A stretch of DNA of 9,516 nt from Pseudomonas sp. PGPPP3 (lineage in GTDB: Bacteria; Pseudomonadota; Gammaproteobacteria; Pseudomonadales; Pseudomonadaceae), in assembly GCA_002256055.1 (NCBI GenBank), contig NKIE01000077.1:1-9516 (forward strand), written 5' to 3'. Numbering within the stretch: position 1 is the first letter of the stretch; each line of letters begins with the position of its first letter. Below the pieces are notes generated by a model. It was not told the origin of the DNA. It worked only from the letters and a program-made list of their open reading frames with translations, and made no database searches. Position numbers and translations under genes: made by a program. This document shows, one piece after another, positions 1 to 6,639 of the stretch.

Positions 1-710
1 ACGGACCCGCCCTGCTCGGCACTGCGCGACAAGTTGGCGAGCATCTCGTCCAGCAAGGCGCCATCCAGGCCGGCATTGCTACTGGCTTCCGGCCAGGCGA
101 CGTCGGCAGTGCTACCGACCGGACGCTCGACGCTGAGAATGAACAGCTCACTGGTGTTGCGCTGCACGCCAGGCTCGACACGCACACGTACACGGGTTTC
201 CCCGGCGTTCTCGGCGAACGCGACGCGGCTACTCAGGCGACGAGCCAAGGTCGCTGATACGCTGTCCAGAGACTGCCAAGCGGTGCTGAACTCGCCGGTC
301 TGCGGCTGCTCTTCGGCGATGGTGAAACCATTGTCTTCAAAGAACTGACGGGCCACCGGCCAGACTTCGGCAGGCGGACGTTGAGCGACGATCCAGCGCG
401 AGGCGCCGCTCTTCTGCAAGCTGAAGTCACTGGCCTCGGCCACTGCAGCGCTCAGGGCTGGCGGACGTGGCACTTCGAACTCGACATCGGCGGCTGGGCG
501 CGCGGTGCTCACGGTGCCAGGAATCGGCAGCAAGGGGTCCAGACGCTTGGCGTTGAGGCCAGCAGGCACCTGCATAGGCGCCGTTTCGCGCGCCTCGAGG
601 TAATCATTGCCGCGATCACGGAAGTAGCCGTCTTCGCCCCAGAGCCAGCCACAACCACTGGTGCTGGAGATAATCAGAGCAAGTGCGGAGAGTCCGGCCA
701 GTCGCTTCAT
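1..710 (-). CDS. bamC: BamC outer-membrane assembly lipoprotein, 3' end cut by window edge (left copy)
   Basis: BamC is an accessory lipoprotein of the BAM complex, which inserts beta-barrel proteins into the outer membrane. The visible 236 residues open with a lipoprotein signal peptide: MKRLAGLSALALIIS, then a TSGC lipobox with the acylated Cys at residue 20. A Pro-rich extended segment at about 28-85 contains DYLEARETAPMQVPAGL, like the BamD-binding N-terminal stretch of BamC, and is followed by what looks like the first helix-grip domain (about 104-200). E. coli BamC has 344 residues, so the second domain is missing beyond the edge. The ATG is preceded by GAGGAA nine bases upstream. It lies 35 bp after the dapA stop on the same strand, the usual dapA-bamC pairing, so co-transcription is likely. 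The family call rests on lipobox, motif and context. Confidence 0.88.
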   Translation of the reverse strand, partial: MKRLAGLSALALIISSTSGCGWLWGEDGYFRDRGNDYLEARETAPMQVPAGLNAKRLDPLLPIPGTVSTARPAADVEFEVPRPPALSAAVAEASDFSLQKSGASRWIVAQRPPAEVWPVARQFFEDNGFTIAEEQPQTGEFSTAWQSLDSVSATLARRLSSRVAFAENAGETRVRVRVEPGVQRNTSELFILSVERPVGSTADVAWPEASSNAGLDGALLDEMLANLSRSAEQGGS

Positions 711-745
711 GCGCAACGATTCCTCAAACAAGAACAATTCCTCGA

Positions 746-1624
746 TTAAACCAATATGCCGGTCTGGCGCAGGGCCTGACGCAGCGGTTCATGACAACGC
801 GGGCTGAGCCAGGTCAGAGGCAGACGGATACCGTCCGGCATCATGCCCATCTCGTGCAGGGCCCATTTCACCGGAATAGGGTTGGATTCGATAAACAACG
901 ACTTGTGCAGCGGCATCAGGCGGTCGTTGATCGCGCGAGCGGTTTCGGCATCGCCACGCATGGCGGCGGCGCAGAGTTCACTCATCAGGCGCGGGGCGAC
1001 GTTGGCGGTCACCGAGATGTTGCCCTTGCCGCCCATCAGCATCAGCTCAACGGCGGTGGCATCGTCGCCGGAGTAAACTAGGAAGTCTTTGCTGACGCGA
1101 TCGAGCACTTCGCGGGCGCGTTGCAGGTCGCCAGTGGCTTCTTTGATGCCAATGATGTTCGACACAGTGGACAGGCGCTCAACAGTCTCGGGCAGCATGT
1201 CGCATACGGTACGACCGGGCACGTTGTAAAGGATCTGCGGGATGGCGACCGACTCGGCAATGTGCCGGAAGTGCAGGTACAGGCCTTCCTGAGTCGGTTT
1301 GTTGTAGTACGGCGTCACCAGCAAACAGGCGTCGGCGCCAACGTCTTTGGCTGCGCGGGTCAGCTCGACCGACTCCCGGGTGGAGTTGCCACCGGTGCCG
1401 GCAATCACCGGGATGCGGCCATTAACCTGGTCAACCACACGACGAATAACCTCGATGTGTTCGCTGACTTCCAGGGTCGCCGACTCGCCGGTAGTACCGA
1501 CCGCAACGATGGCGTTGGTGCCTTCTTGCAGGTGGAAGTCCACCAATTTGCTCAGGCTGTCCCAGTCCAGACCACCCTGTGCATCCATTGGCGTGACCAA
1601 TGCCACCATACTGCCCGCAATCAT
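746..1624 (-). CDS. dapA: 4-hydroxy-tetrahydrodipicolinate synthase DapA (left copy)
   Basis: DapA condenses pyruvate with aspartate semialdehyde in the cytoplasm. This is the first committed step towards diaminopimelate (peptidoglycan) and lysine. The 292-residue protein is a full-length TIM barrel of the family's normal size. Visible active-site elements are GTTGES with Thr44 and Thr45, Tyr107 in [10 protein letters not shown], Tyr133 and Arg138 in LYNVPGRT, and the Schiff-base Lys161 in GIKEATGD; this numbering coincides with E. coli DapA. I chose the ATG giving [12 protein letters not shown] because AGGAG sits seven bases upstream and the family starts there. A start 34 codons further upstream would run through the promoter and a palindrome. 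It is divergent from gcvR-like and followed by bamC. Confidence 0.97.
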   Translation of the reverse strand: MIAGSMVALVTPMDAQGGLDWDSLSKLVDFHLQEGTNAIVAVGTTGESATLEVSEHIEVIRRVVDQVNGRIPVIAGTGGNSTRESVELTRAAKDVGADACLLVTPYYNKPTQEGLYLHFRHIAESVAIPQILYNVPGRTVCDMLPETVERLSTVSNIIGIKEATGDLQRAREVLDRVSKDFLVYSGDDATAVELMLMGGKGNISVTANVAPRLMSELCAAAMRGDAETARAINDRLMPLHKSLFIESNPIPVKWALHEMGMMPDGIRLPLTWLSPRCHEPLRQALRQTGILV

Positions 1625-1656
1625 CACACCGCTCCTGCCGCAAAAAGAGAGGCGTA

Positions 1657-1685
1657 ATGGTACTGTCGCCACCTGCCTTGTACAA
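1657..1685 (-). promoter_or_regulatory. Candidate sigma-70 promoter of dapA (left copy)
   Basis: Read on the minus strand, TTGTAC and TACCAT are separated by 17 bases, and the -10 box ends 32 bases before the dapA ATG. The -35 box matches the consensus at three of six positions and the -10 at four of six. The -35 box lies inside a perfect 10-bp palindrome, CTTGTACAAG (1677-1686), which could be an operator. This is a motif call only. Confidence 0.35.
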
Positions 1686-1693
1686 GCGAAGGA

Positions 1694-1743
1694 CTCGGCT
1701 CTGTTAAGGTTTGCCAGCACCGACAAACCTTAACAGAGCCGAG
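1694..1743. repeat. 20-bp perfect inverted repeat with 10-nt loop between dapA and gcvR-like (left copy)
   Basis: The arm CTCGGCTCTGTTAAGGTTTG (1694-1713) is matched exactly by its reverse complement at 1724-1743 around a 10-base loop, CCAGCACCGA. It lies in the 211-bp region between two divergent genes, eight bases upstream of the putative dapA -35 box. No T-tract follows either arm, and a terminator is not expected between divergent genes. It could be an operator for a dimeric regulator, or a remnant of a mobile element, since the arms have the length of insertion-sequence terminal repeats. I see no clear target-site duplication and cannot name an element. Confidence 0.9.
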
Positions 1744-1835
1744 CGAGCATTCCCCTGCGTCGCGCTTTTCGCTAACCTGCCTGCTTTAGTCGGCCCGCAT
1801 CTGCCCCGACCACTTCTTTGCTTTAGGAATGCTGC

Positions 1836-2393
1836 ATGTCCACCCCTACAGTCCGCGAACAATTCCTTGTCATCAGCGCTCTGGGCGCCAACTCCATGGA
1901 GCTGACCAACGTACTGTGCCGTGCCAGCCATGAGAACCGCTGCTCGGTGATCAGCACCCGCCTCAGCCGCCACGGCGAGTACAGCGCTCTGGTGCTGCAG
2001 ATCTCCGGCAGCTGGGACGCCTTGGCACGCCTGGAAGGAACCCTGCCTGGCCTGGCCAAGAAGCATGACTTCATCATTACCCAGACCCGCAGCGCCGCCC
2101 AGGAAATCCGTCCACAGGCCCTGCCGTACGTCGCTTACGTGAGTTCGGTGTACCGCCCTGACATTCTCAATGAGCTGTGCCAGTTCTTCTCCGACCACAA
2201 GGTCGAACTGGAGAACCTCACCTGCGATACCTACCTGGCCCCGCAGACCGGCGGCACCATGCTCAACGCGACCCTGACAGTGACCCTGCCCGCGGGCACG
2301 CAGATCAGCTGGCTGCGCGATCAGTTTCTCGACTTTGCCGACGCCCTCAACCTGGACGCACTGATCGAACCTTGGCGCCCACAGAACCCGTAA
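1836..2393 (+). CDS. GcvR-like protein with two ACT domains (left copy)
   Basis: The 185-residue protein consists of two ACT-type regulatory domains, about residues 9-85 (FLVISALGANSMELTNVL) and 97-178 (YVAYVSSVYRPDILNELCQF), and has no DNA-binding domain. This is the architecture and size of the glycine cleavage system repressor GcvR. In E. coli GcvR works by binding GcvA in a glycine-responsive way. A Pseudomonas homologue is routinely annotated as GcvR, but its partner here is unknown, so the target is inferred. The ATG follows TAGGAA by six bases. The stop codon overlaps the AAGGAG ribosome-binding site of bcp, with only 10 bp between the genes, so the two are very probably one transcript and possibly translationally coupled. 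It is divergent from dapA. Confidence 0.85.
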   Translation: MSTPTVREQFLVISALGANSMELTNVLCRASHENRCSVISTRLSRHGEYSALVLQISGSWDALARLEGTLPGLAKKHDFIITQTRSAAQEIRPQALPYVAYVSSVYRPDILNELCQFFSDHKVELENLTCDTYLAPQTGGTMLNATLTVTLPAGTQISWLRDQFLDFADALNLDALIEPWRPQNP

Positions 2394-2403
2394 GGAGCTG
2401 CTC

Positions 2404-2877
2404 ATGGCTGTAGTCATCGATCAACCGGTTGCCGATTTCCACGCCCAGGCCAGCAGTGGCACGAGCGTTTCCCTGGCAGCATTGAGCGGACAACAGGTGC
2501 TGATTTATTTCTACCCGAAAGACAGCACGCCAGGCTGCACCACTGAAGGCCAGGGCTTTCGCGACCGTTATGCCGACTTCCAGGCCGCCAACACGGTGAT
2601 CTTTGGCGTCTCGCGCGACAGCCTGAAGTCCCATGAAAACTTCAAGTGCAAGCAGGCCTTCCCTTTCGAGCTGATTTCGGACAAGGACGAGGCGCTGTGC
2701 CAGCTGTTCGACGTGATCAAGTTGAAAAAGCTCTACGGCAAGGAATACCTCGGCGTTGACCGCAGTACCTTCCTGATCGACAAAGAGGGCGTGCTGCGCC
2801 AGGAATGGCGCGGCGTGAAGGTGCCCGGTCATGTCGAAGCAACCCTGGCGGCCGCGCAGGCACTGCAGCAGAGCTGA
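2404..2877 (+). CDS. bcp: Bcp/PrxQ-type thiol peroxidase (left copy)
   Basis: This is a cytoplasmic atypical peroxiredoxin that reduces hydrogen peroxide and organic peroxides with thioredoxin-like reductants. Its 157 residues match the usual family length. The peroxidatic Cys45 is in the PxxxTxxC motif, PKDSTPGC. The resolving Cys50 of E. coli Bcp is replaced here by Gln (CTTEGQGF). Cys82, in ENFKCKQAFPF, is a plausible alternative resolving cysteine, as in PrxQ proteins with the second Cys in helix alpha-3 (for example Xylella PrxQ); a third Cys is at 99. AAGGAG lies six bases before the ATG and overlaps the gcvR-like stop codon. The gene ends just before a strong bidirectional terminator. 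Confidence 0.95.
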   Translation: MAVVIDQPVADFHAQASSGTSVSLAALSGQQVLIYFYPKDSTPGCTTEGQGFRDRYADFQAANTVIFGVSRDSLKSHENFKCKQAFPFELISDKDEALCQLFDVIKLKKLYGKEYLGVDRSTFLIDKEGVLRQEWRGVKVPGHVEATLAAAQALQQS

Positions 2878-2884
2878 GTTCAAT

Positions 2885-2930
2885 ACCCGAATAAATAAAG
2901 GCCGCAATTGCGGCCTTTATTTATTCGGGT
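2885..2930. terminator. 46-bp perfect palindrome, bidirectional terminator bcp / tusA-like (left copy)
   Basis: The sequence from ACCCGAATAAATAAAGGCCG to its mirror is a 46-base perfect palindrome centred on CAATTG. A GC-rich core (GGCCGC and its complement) is flanked by A/T-rich arms, TAAATAAA on one side and TTTATTTA on the other, so each strand has a stem followed by a U-rich tract. It starts seven bases after the bcp stop and ends nine bases before the tusA-like stop, between convergent genes. That placement supports termination in both directions. Confidence 0.9.
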
Positions 2931-2939
2931 GCGCGAGCG

Positions 2940-3191
2940 TCACGCCTTGCGCAGCCAGTAGCGATACACCCCGCCTGCCTCTTCCTCATGCACCAGGGCG
3001 TGCCCCGCCAAGCGTGCAAACGCCCGAAAATCACGCTGCGATCCCGCGTCGGTGGCCGTAACCTGCAACACCGCGCCGCTGGCCAGACGATTGAGCTCCA
3101 GCTTGGCCTTGAGCAGCGGTAACGGACAATTCAGCCCAGAGGTATCCAGCACCGCGTCAGCGGCCGGCCATTCACCTTGCACATCCGTCAT
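2940..3191 (-). CDS. TusA-family sulfur-carrier protein (left copy)
   Basis: TusA-family proteins carry a persulfide sulfur on a single conserved cysteine and hand it to acceptors such as tRNA 2-thiolation or molybdenum-cofactor pathways. The 83-residue protein has the family signature near its N terminus, LDTSGLNCPLPLLKAK, with the active Cys22 in CPxP, and the expected two-layer alpha/beta length (E. coli TusA has 81 residues). The corresponding P. aeruginosa gene, PA1006 from memory, has been linked to molybdenum homeostasis and nitrate use. Because of this the tusA symbol itself is not assigned. The ATG follows GGAGG by five bases; upstream in-frame codons overlap bepA and are not credible. 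It is divergent from bepA and convergent with bcp. Confidence 0.9.
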   Translation of the reverse strand: MTDVQGEWPAADAVLDTSGLNCPLPLLKAKLELNRLASGAVLQVTATDAGSQRDFRAFARLAGHALVHEEEAGGVYRYWLRKA

Positions 3192-3298
3192 TTCTACCTC
3201 CGCAAACCAGGCCCGCAGGATACCCGCGGTGTACAGCCCTGGCCAGCCACCCGGCCGGGCAGCTAAAGTAGCTGCCTTTACCGCCAAGAGCCCTGTGC
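3192..3298. promoter_or_regulatory. Divergent tusA-like / bepA intergenic region with 8-bp inverted repeat (left copy)
   Basis: These 107 bp must hold the promoters of both genes. An inverted repeat, GGCAGCTA-AAG-TAGCTGCC (3258-3276), lies 22 bases upstream of the bepA ATG and could be an operator or a 5'-UTR hairpin. Towards tusA-like, TGGCCA and TATCCT are 17 bases apart, with the -10 box 25 bases before its ATG. Each matches the sigma-70 consensus at four of six positions, which is weak evidence. No convincing promoter was found for bepA. Confidence 0.45.
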
Positions 3299-4732
3299 AT
3301 GAACTTTCTGCGCCCTTCTTTGCTCGCCCTGGCCTGCCTGCTGGCCAGCCCGGTGATCGCCAGCGACCTGCCTTCCCTCGGCGACTCCAGCTCATCCATC
3401 GTCTCGCCCATGCAAGAGCACGTGATGGGGCGTGCCTGGTTAAGCATGCTGCGTGGCCAGGTCGGCCAGCTAGACGACCCGCAACTGAAAAACTTCGTCG
3501 AACACAGCGTCTACAAGCTGGCGGAAACCAGCCAGGTGCAGGACCGCCGGCTGGAGTTCGTGCTGATTGACAGCGCGCAGCTGAACGCCTTCGCCGCACC
3601 CGGCGGCATAATCGGGGTCAACGGCGGCCTGTTCCTGTATGCCCAGACCGAAGCTGAGTACGCCTCGGTCATGGCCCACGAACTGGCGCACTTGTCGCAA
3701 CGCCACTTCGCCCGTGGCGTTGAAGCTCAGCAGCGTATGCAGTTGCCAATGATGGCTGCCCTGCTCGGCGGCATCATTGCTGCCGCCGCCGGGGCCGGCG
3801 ATGCTGGCATGGCCGCGATTGTCTCAACCCAGGCGGCGGCCATGCAGGAGCGTCAGCGCTTCTCCCGGCAAAACGAACAGGAAGCCGACCGCATCGGTAT
3901 TCTCAACCTGGAAAAAGCCGGCTACGACCCACGCGCCATGCCGAGCATGTTCGAACGTCTGATGCGCCAGTACCGCTACGACCGCAAGCCGCCGGAATTC
4001 CTGCTTAGCCACCCAGTCAGCGAGTCGCGGATTGCCGATACCCGCAACCGCGCCGAGCAATATCCCGGCAGCGGCATACAAGACAGCCTGCGCTATCAGC
4101 TGATGCGCATGCGCGTGCAACTGGTCTACGAAGAATCGCCGGGCATGGCGGCTAAACGTTTTCGCGGCATTCTCGACGAGAACCCGAAGCTCGATGTAGC
4201 GCGCTATGGCCTAGCATTGGCTCAGCTGAAAAGCGGTCAGCTGGAGCAAGCGCGAGAGAGCCTGCAACCTCTGCTGCAGAAGGCACCCAACGAAGTCATC
4301 TACAACCTGGCCCTGATTGAACTGGACACAGCGGCAAATCGCCTCAAAGAGGCCCAGGAGCGAGTGCAGCGCTTGCTCAAGCTGTACCCCAATGACTACC
4401 CACTGAACCAGAGCCTGGTCGACCTGCTGCTCAAGCAAAACCGCTCACCCGAGGCCGAGAAAGTACTCGATCAGCTGATCAAGACACGCCCCAACGACCC
4501 CGACGTCTGGTATCAGATCGCGGAAACTCGCGGCCAGGCCAACAACATCATCGGTCTGCACCAGGCGCGGGCCGAATATTTCGCCCTGGTGGGCGACTAC
4601 GACCAAGCCATTCAGCAGTTAGACCTGGCCAAACGCCGGGCCAGCAATAATTTCCAGCTGGCCTCGCGCATCGACGCCCGTCAACGGGCGTTTATCCAGG
4701 AGCAGGAGATGATCAAGCAGATGCTGCGCTAA
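3299..4732 (+). CDS. bepA: BepA-like periplasmic M48 metalloprotease with TPR repeats (left copy)
   Basis: BepA-type proteases act in the periplasm, helping LptD and other outer-membrane proteins assemble and degrading stalled forms. The 477-residue protein has a signal peptide (MNFLRPSLLALACLLASPVIA, cleavage likely after Ala21). The M48 domain shows HELAH at 127-131 with catalytic Glu128, the third zinc ligand Glu193 in NEQEAD, and His238 in LSHPVSESR, equivalent to the regulatory His246 of E. coli BepA. A Gly/Ala-rich hydrophobic stretch is at about 153-182. TPR-like helical repeats fill about 295-460. The ribosome-binding site is weak (AAGAG eight bases upstream), but this start gives the signal peptide. 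bamC lies in the same cluster and also serves outer-membrane assembly. The gene is complete and ends 26 bp before the duplication axis. Confidence 0.93.
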   Translation: MNFLRPSLLALACLLASPVIASDLPSLGDSSSSIVSPMQEHVMGRAWLSMLRGQVGQLDDPQLKNFVEHSVYKLAETSQVQDRRLEFVLIDSAQLNAFAAPGGIIGVNGGLFLYAQTEAEYASVMAHELAHLSQRHFARGVEAQQRMQLPMMAALLGGIIAAAAGAGDAGMAAIVSTQAAAMQERQRFSRQNEQEADRIGILNLEKAGYDPRAMPSMFERLMRQYRYDRKPPEFLLSHPVSESRIADTRNRAEQYPGSGIQDSLRYQLMRMRVQLVYEESPGMAAKRFRGILDENPKLDVARYGLALAQLKSGQLEQARESLQPLLQKAPNEVIYNLALIELDTAANRLKEAQERVQRLLKLYPNDYPLNQSLVDLLLKQNRSPEAEKVLDQLIKTRPNDPDVWYQIAETRGQANNIIGLHQARAEYFALVGDYDQAIQQLDLAKRRASNNFQLASRIDARQRAFIQEQEMIKQMLR

Positions 4733-4740
4733 GGCGTGGC

Positions 4741-4776
4741 ACACAAAAAAACCGGCCTAGGCCGGTTTTTTTGTGT
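4741..4776. terminator. Terminator-like hairpin at the palindrome axis
   Basis: A seven-base A-tract, the self-complementary stem CCGGCCTAGGCCGG (4752-4765) and a seven-base T-tract form a perfect intrinsic-terminator shape immediately after bepA. It serves the second bepA copy equally on the other strand. The axis bisects CCTAGG (4756-4761). Because the whole window is palindromic, symmetry here is forced, so it is impossible to say how much of the right half is native sequence. A native bepA terminator hairpin that acted as the fold-back point is the simplest explanation. Confidence 0.75.
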
Positions 4777-4784
4777 GCCACGCC

Positions 4785-6218
4785 TTAGCGCAGCATCTGC
4801 TTGATCATCTCCTGCTCCTGGATAAACGCCCGTTGACGGGCGTCGATGCGCGAGGCCAGCTGGAAATTATTGCTGGCCCGGCGTTTGGCCAGGTCTAACT
4901 GCTGAATGGCTTGGTCGTAGTCGCCCACCAGGGCGAAATATTCGGCCCGCGCCTGGTGCAGACCGATGATGTTGTTGGCCTGGCCGCGAGTTTCCGCGAT
5001 CTGATACCAGACGTCGGGGTCGTTGGGGCGTGTCTTGATCAGCTGATCGAGTACTTTCTCGGCCTCGGGTGAGCGGTTTTGCTTGAGCAGCAGGTCGACC
5101 AGGCTCTGGTTCAGTGGGTAGTCATTGGGGTACAGCTTGAGCAAGCGCTGCACTCGCTCCTGGGCCTCTTTGAGGCGATTTGCCGCTGTGTCCAGTTCAA
5201 TCAGGGCCAGGTTGTAGATGACTTCGTTGGGTGCCTTCTGCAGCAGAGGTTGCAGGCTCTCTCGCGCTTGCTCCAGCTGACCGCTTTTCAGCTGAGCCAA
5301 TGCTAGGCCATAGCGCGCTACATCGAGCTTCGGGTTCTCGTCGAGAATGCCGCGAAAACGTTTAGCCGCCATGCCCGGCGATTCTTCGTAGACCAGTTGC
5401 ACGCGCATGCGCATCAGCTGATAGCGCAGGCTGTCTTGTATGCCGCTGCCGGGATATTGCTCGGCGCGGTTGCGGGTATCGGCAATCCGCGACTCGCTGA
5501 CTGGGTGGCTAAGCAGGAATTCCGGCGGCTTGCGGTCGTAGCGGTACTGGCGCATCAGACGTTCGAACATGCTCGGCATGGCGCGTGGGTCGTAGCCGGC
5601 TTTTTCCAGGTTGAGAATACCGATGCGGTCGGCTTCCTGTTCGTTTTGCCGGGAGAAGCGCTGACGCTCCTGCATGGCCGCCGCCTGGGTTGAGACAATC
5701 GCGGCCATGCCAGCATCGCCGGCCCCGGCGGCGGCAGCAATGATGCCGCCGAGCAGGGCAGCCATCATTGGCAACTGCATACGCTGCTGAGCTTCAACGC
5801 CACGGGCGAAGTGGCGTTGCGACAAGTGCGCCAGTTCGTGGGCCATGACCGAGGCGTACTCAGCTTCGGTCTGGGCATACAGGAACAGGCCGCCGTTGAC
5901 CCCGATTATGCCGCCGGGTGCGGCGAAGGCGTTCAGCTGCGCGCTGTCAATCAGCACGAACTCCAGCCGGCGGTCCTGCACCTGGCTGGTTTCCGCCAGC
6001 TTGTAGACGCTGTGTTCGACGAAGTTTTTCAGTTGCGGGTCGTCTAGCTGGCCGACCTGGCCACGCAGCATGCTTAACCAGGCACGCCCCATCACGTGCT
6101 CTTGCATGGGCGAGACGATGGATGAGCTGGAGTCGCCGAGGGAAGGCAGGTCGCTGGCGATCACCGGGCTGGCCAGCAGGCAGGCCAGGGCGAGCAAAGA
6201 AGGGCGCAGAAAGTTCAT
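4785..6218 (-). CDS. bepA: BepA-like periplasmic M48 metalloprotease with TPR repeats (right copy)
   Basis: Identical at every residue to the left-arm copy: 477 residues, signal peptide to about Ala21, zinc-binding HELAH at 127-131, Glu193 and His238, then TPR-like repeats. The two genes point at each other across 52 bp that hold only the axial hairpin. In Pseudomonas genomes a different gene, nadA in P. aeruginosa from memory, lies beyond bepA. A second bepA in tail-to-tail orientation is therefore not a normal arrangement, and this copy probably represents the same locus read backwards. The function and start choice are those given for the left copy. Confidence 0.93.
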   Translation of the reverse strand: MNFLRPSLLALACLLASPVIASDLPSLGDSSSSIVSPMQEHVMGRAWLSMLRGQVGQLDDPQLKNFVEHSVYKLAETSQVQDRRLEFVLIDSAQLNAFAAPGGIIGVNGGLFLYAQTEAEYASVMAHELAHLSQRHFARGVEAQQRMQLPMMAALLGGIIAAAAGAGDAGMAAIVSTQAAAMQERQRFSRQNEQEADRIGILNLEKAGYDPRAMPSMFERLMRQYRYDRKPPEFLLSHPVSESRIADTRNRAEQYPGSGIQDSLRYQLMRMRVQLVYEESPGMAAKRFRGILDENPKLDVARYGLALAQLKSGQLEQARESLQPLLQKAPNEVIYNLALIELDTAANRLKEAQERVQRLLKLYPNDYPLNQSLVDLLLKQNRSPEAEKVLDQLIKTRPNDPDVWYQIAETRGQANNIIGLHQARAEYFALVGDYDQAIQQLDLAKRRASNNFQLASRIDARQRAFIQEQEMIKQMLR

Positions 6219-6325
6219 GCACAGGGCTCTTGGCGGTAAAGGCAGCTACTTTAGCTGCCCGGCCGGGTGGCTGGCCAGGGCTGTACACCGCGGGTATCCT
6301 GCGGGCCTGGTTTGCGGAGGTAGAA
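6219..6325. promoter_or_regulatory. Divergent bepA / tusA-like intergenic region with 8-bp inverted repeat (right copy)
   Basis: Mirror of the left-arm region. The inverted repeat GGCAGCTA-CTT-TAGCTGCC is at 6241-6259. On the plus strand TGGCCA (6272-6277) and TATCCT (6295-6300), 17 bases apart, are a weak promoter candidate for the tusA-like gene. Confidence 0.45.
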
Positions 6326-6577
6326 ATGACGGATGTGCAAGGTGAATGGCCGGCCGCTGACGCGGTGCTGGATACCTCTGGGCTGAATTGTCCGTTACCG
6401 CTGCTCAAGGCCAAGCTGGAGCTCAATCGTCTGGCCAGCGGCGCGGTGTTGCAGGTTACGGCCACCGACGCGGGATCGCAGCGTGATTTTCGGGCGTTTG
6501 CACGCTTGGCGGGGCACGCCCTGGTGCATGAGGAAGAGGCAGGCGGGGTGTATCGCTACTGGCTGCGCAAGGCGTGA
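6326..6577 (+). CDS. TusA-family sulfur-carrier protein (right copy)
   Basis: Identical to the left-arm gene: 83 residues with the persulfide-carrying Cys22 in the CPxP signature NCPLPLLK. Here it reads on the plus strand. GGAGG ends five bases before the ATG, and the TGA is followed nine bases later by the 46-bp bidirectional terminator. A much longer in-frame reading that begins at 5918 inside the antisense of bepA was rejected. That extension has no ribosome-binding site and is Arg/Ala/Gly/Pro-rich, as expected of an out-of-frame reading of GC-rich DNA. Assignment to a particular branch (tRNA thiolation, molybdenum cofactor or other) cannot be made from sequence alone. Confidence 0.9.
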   Translation: MTDVQGEWPAADAVLDTSGLNCPLPLLKAKLELNRLASGAVLQVTATDAGSQRDFRAFARLAGHALVHEEEAGGVYRYWLRKA

Positions 6578-6586
6578 CGCTCGCGC

Positions 6587-6632
6587 ACCCGAATAAATAA
6601 AGGCCGCAATTGCGGCCTTTATTTATTCGGGT
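6587..6632. terminator. 46-bp perfect palindrome, bidirectional terminator tusA-like / bcp (right copy)
   Basis: Same palindrome as in the left arm, centred on CAATTG with A/T-rich outer arms, between the stop codons of the convergent tusA-like and bcp genes. It is itself palindromic, so it reads the same in both arms. Confidence 0.9.
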
Positions 6633-6639
6633 ATTGAAC

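Noticed and set aside
1704..2417. 237-codon minus-strand frame opposite the gcvR-like gene
   Set aside because: It is antisense to a well-supported ACT-domain gene, begins inside bcp, has no recognisable domain, and is a typical shadow frame in GC-rich DNA.
2347..2907. 186-codon minus-strand frame opposite bcp
   Set aside because: Antisense to a clear peroxiredoxin, begins in the terminator palindrome, and resembles no family.
3052..3570. 172-codon plus-strand frame across the tusA-like / bepA divergent region
   Set aside because: Overlaps tusA-like antisense and bepA in another frame, with low-complexity Pro/Ala/Arg composition. It is not a credible gene.
2940..3599. 219-codon minus-strand reading frame extending the tusA-like gene upstream
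   Set aside because: The extra N-terminal part lies antisense to bepA, is Arg/Ala/Gly/Pro-rich and has no ribosome-binding site. The true start with GGAGG gives a normal 83-residue TusA-family protein.
4733..4784. Axis region considered as an inverted-repeat origin, telomere hairpin or invertible switch
   Set aside because: It holds only the bepA stop-proximal bases and a terminator-shaped hairpin. There is no recombinase, protelomerase or replication gene nearby, and the symmetry is explained by the window-wide duplication.
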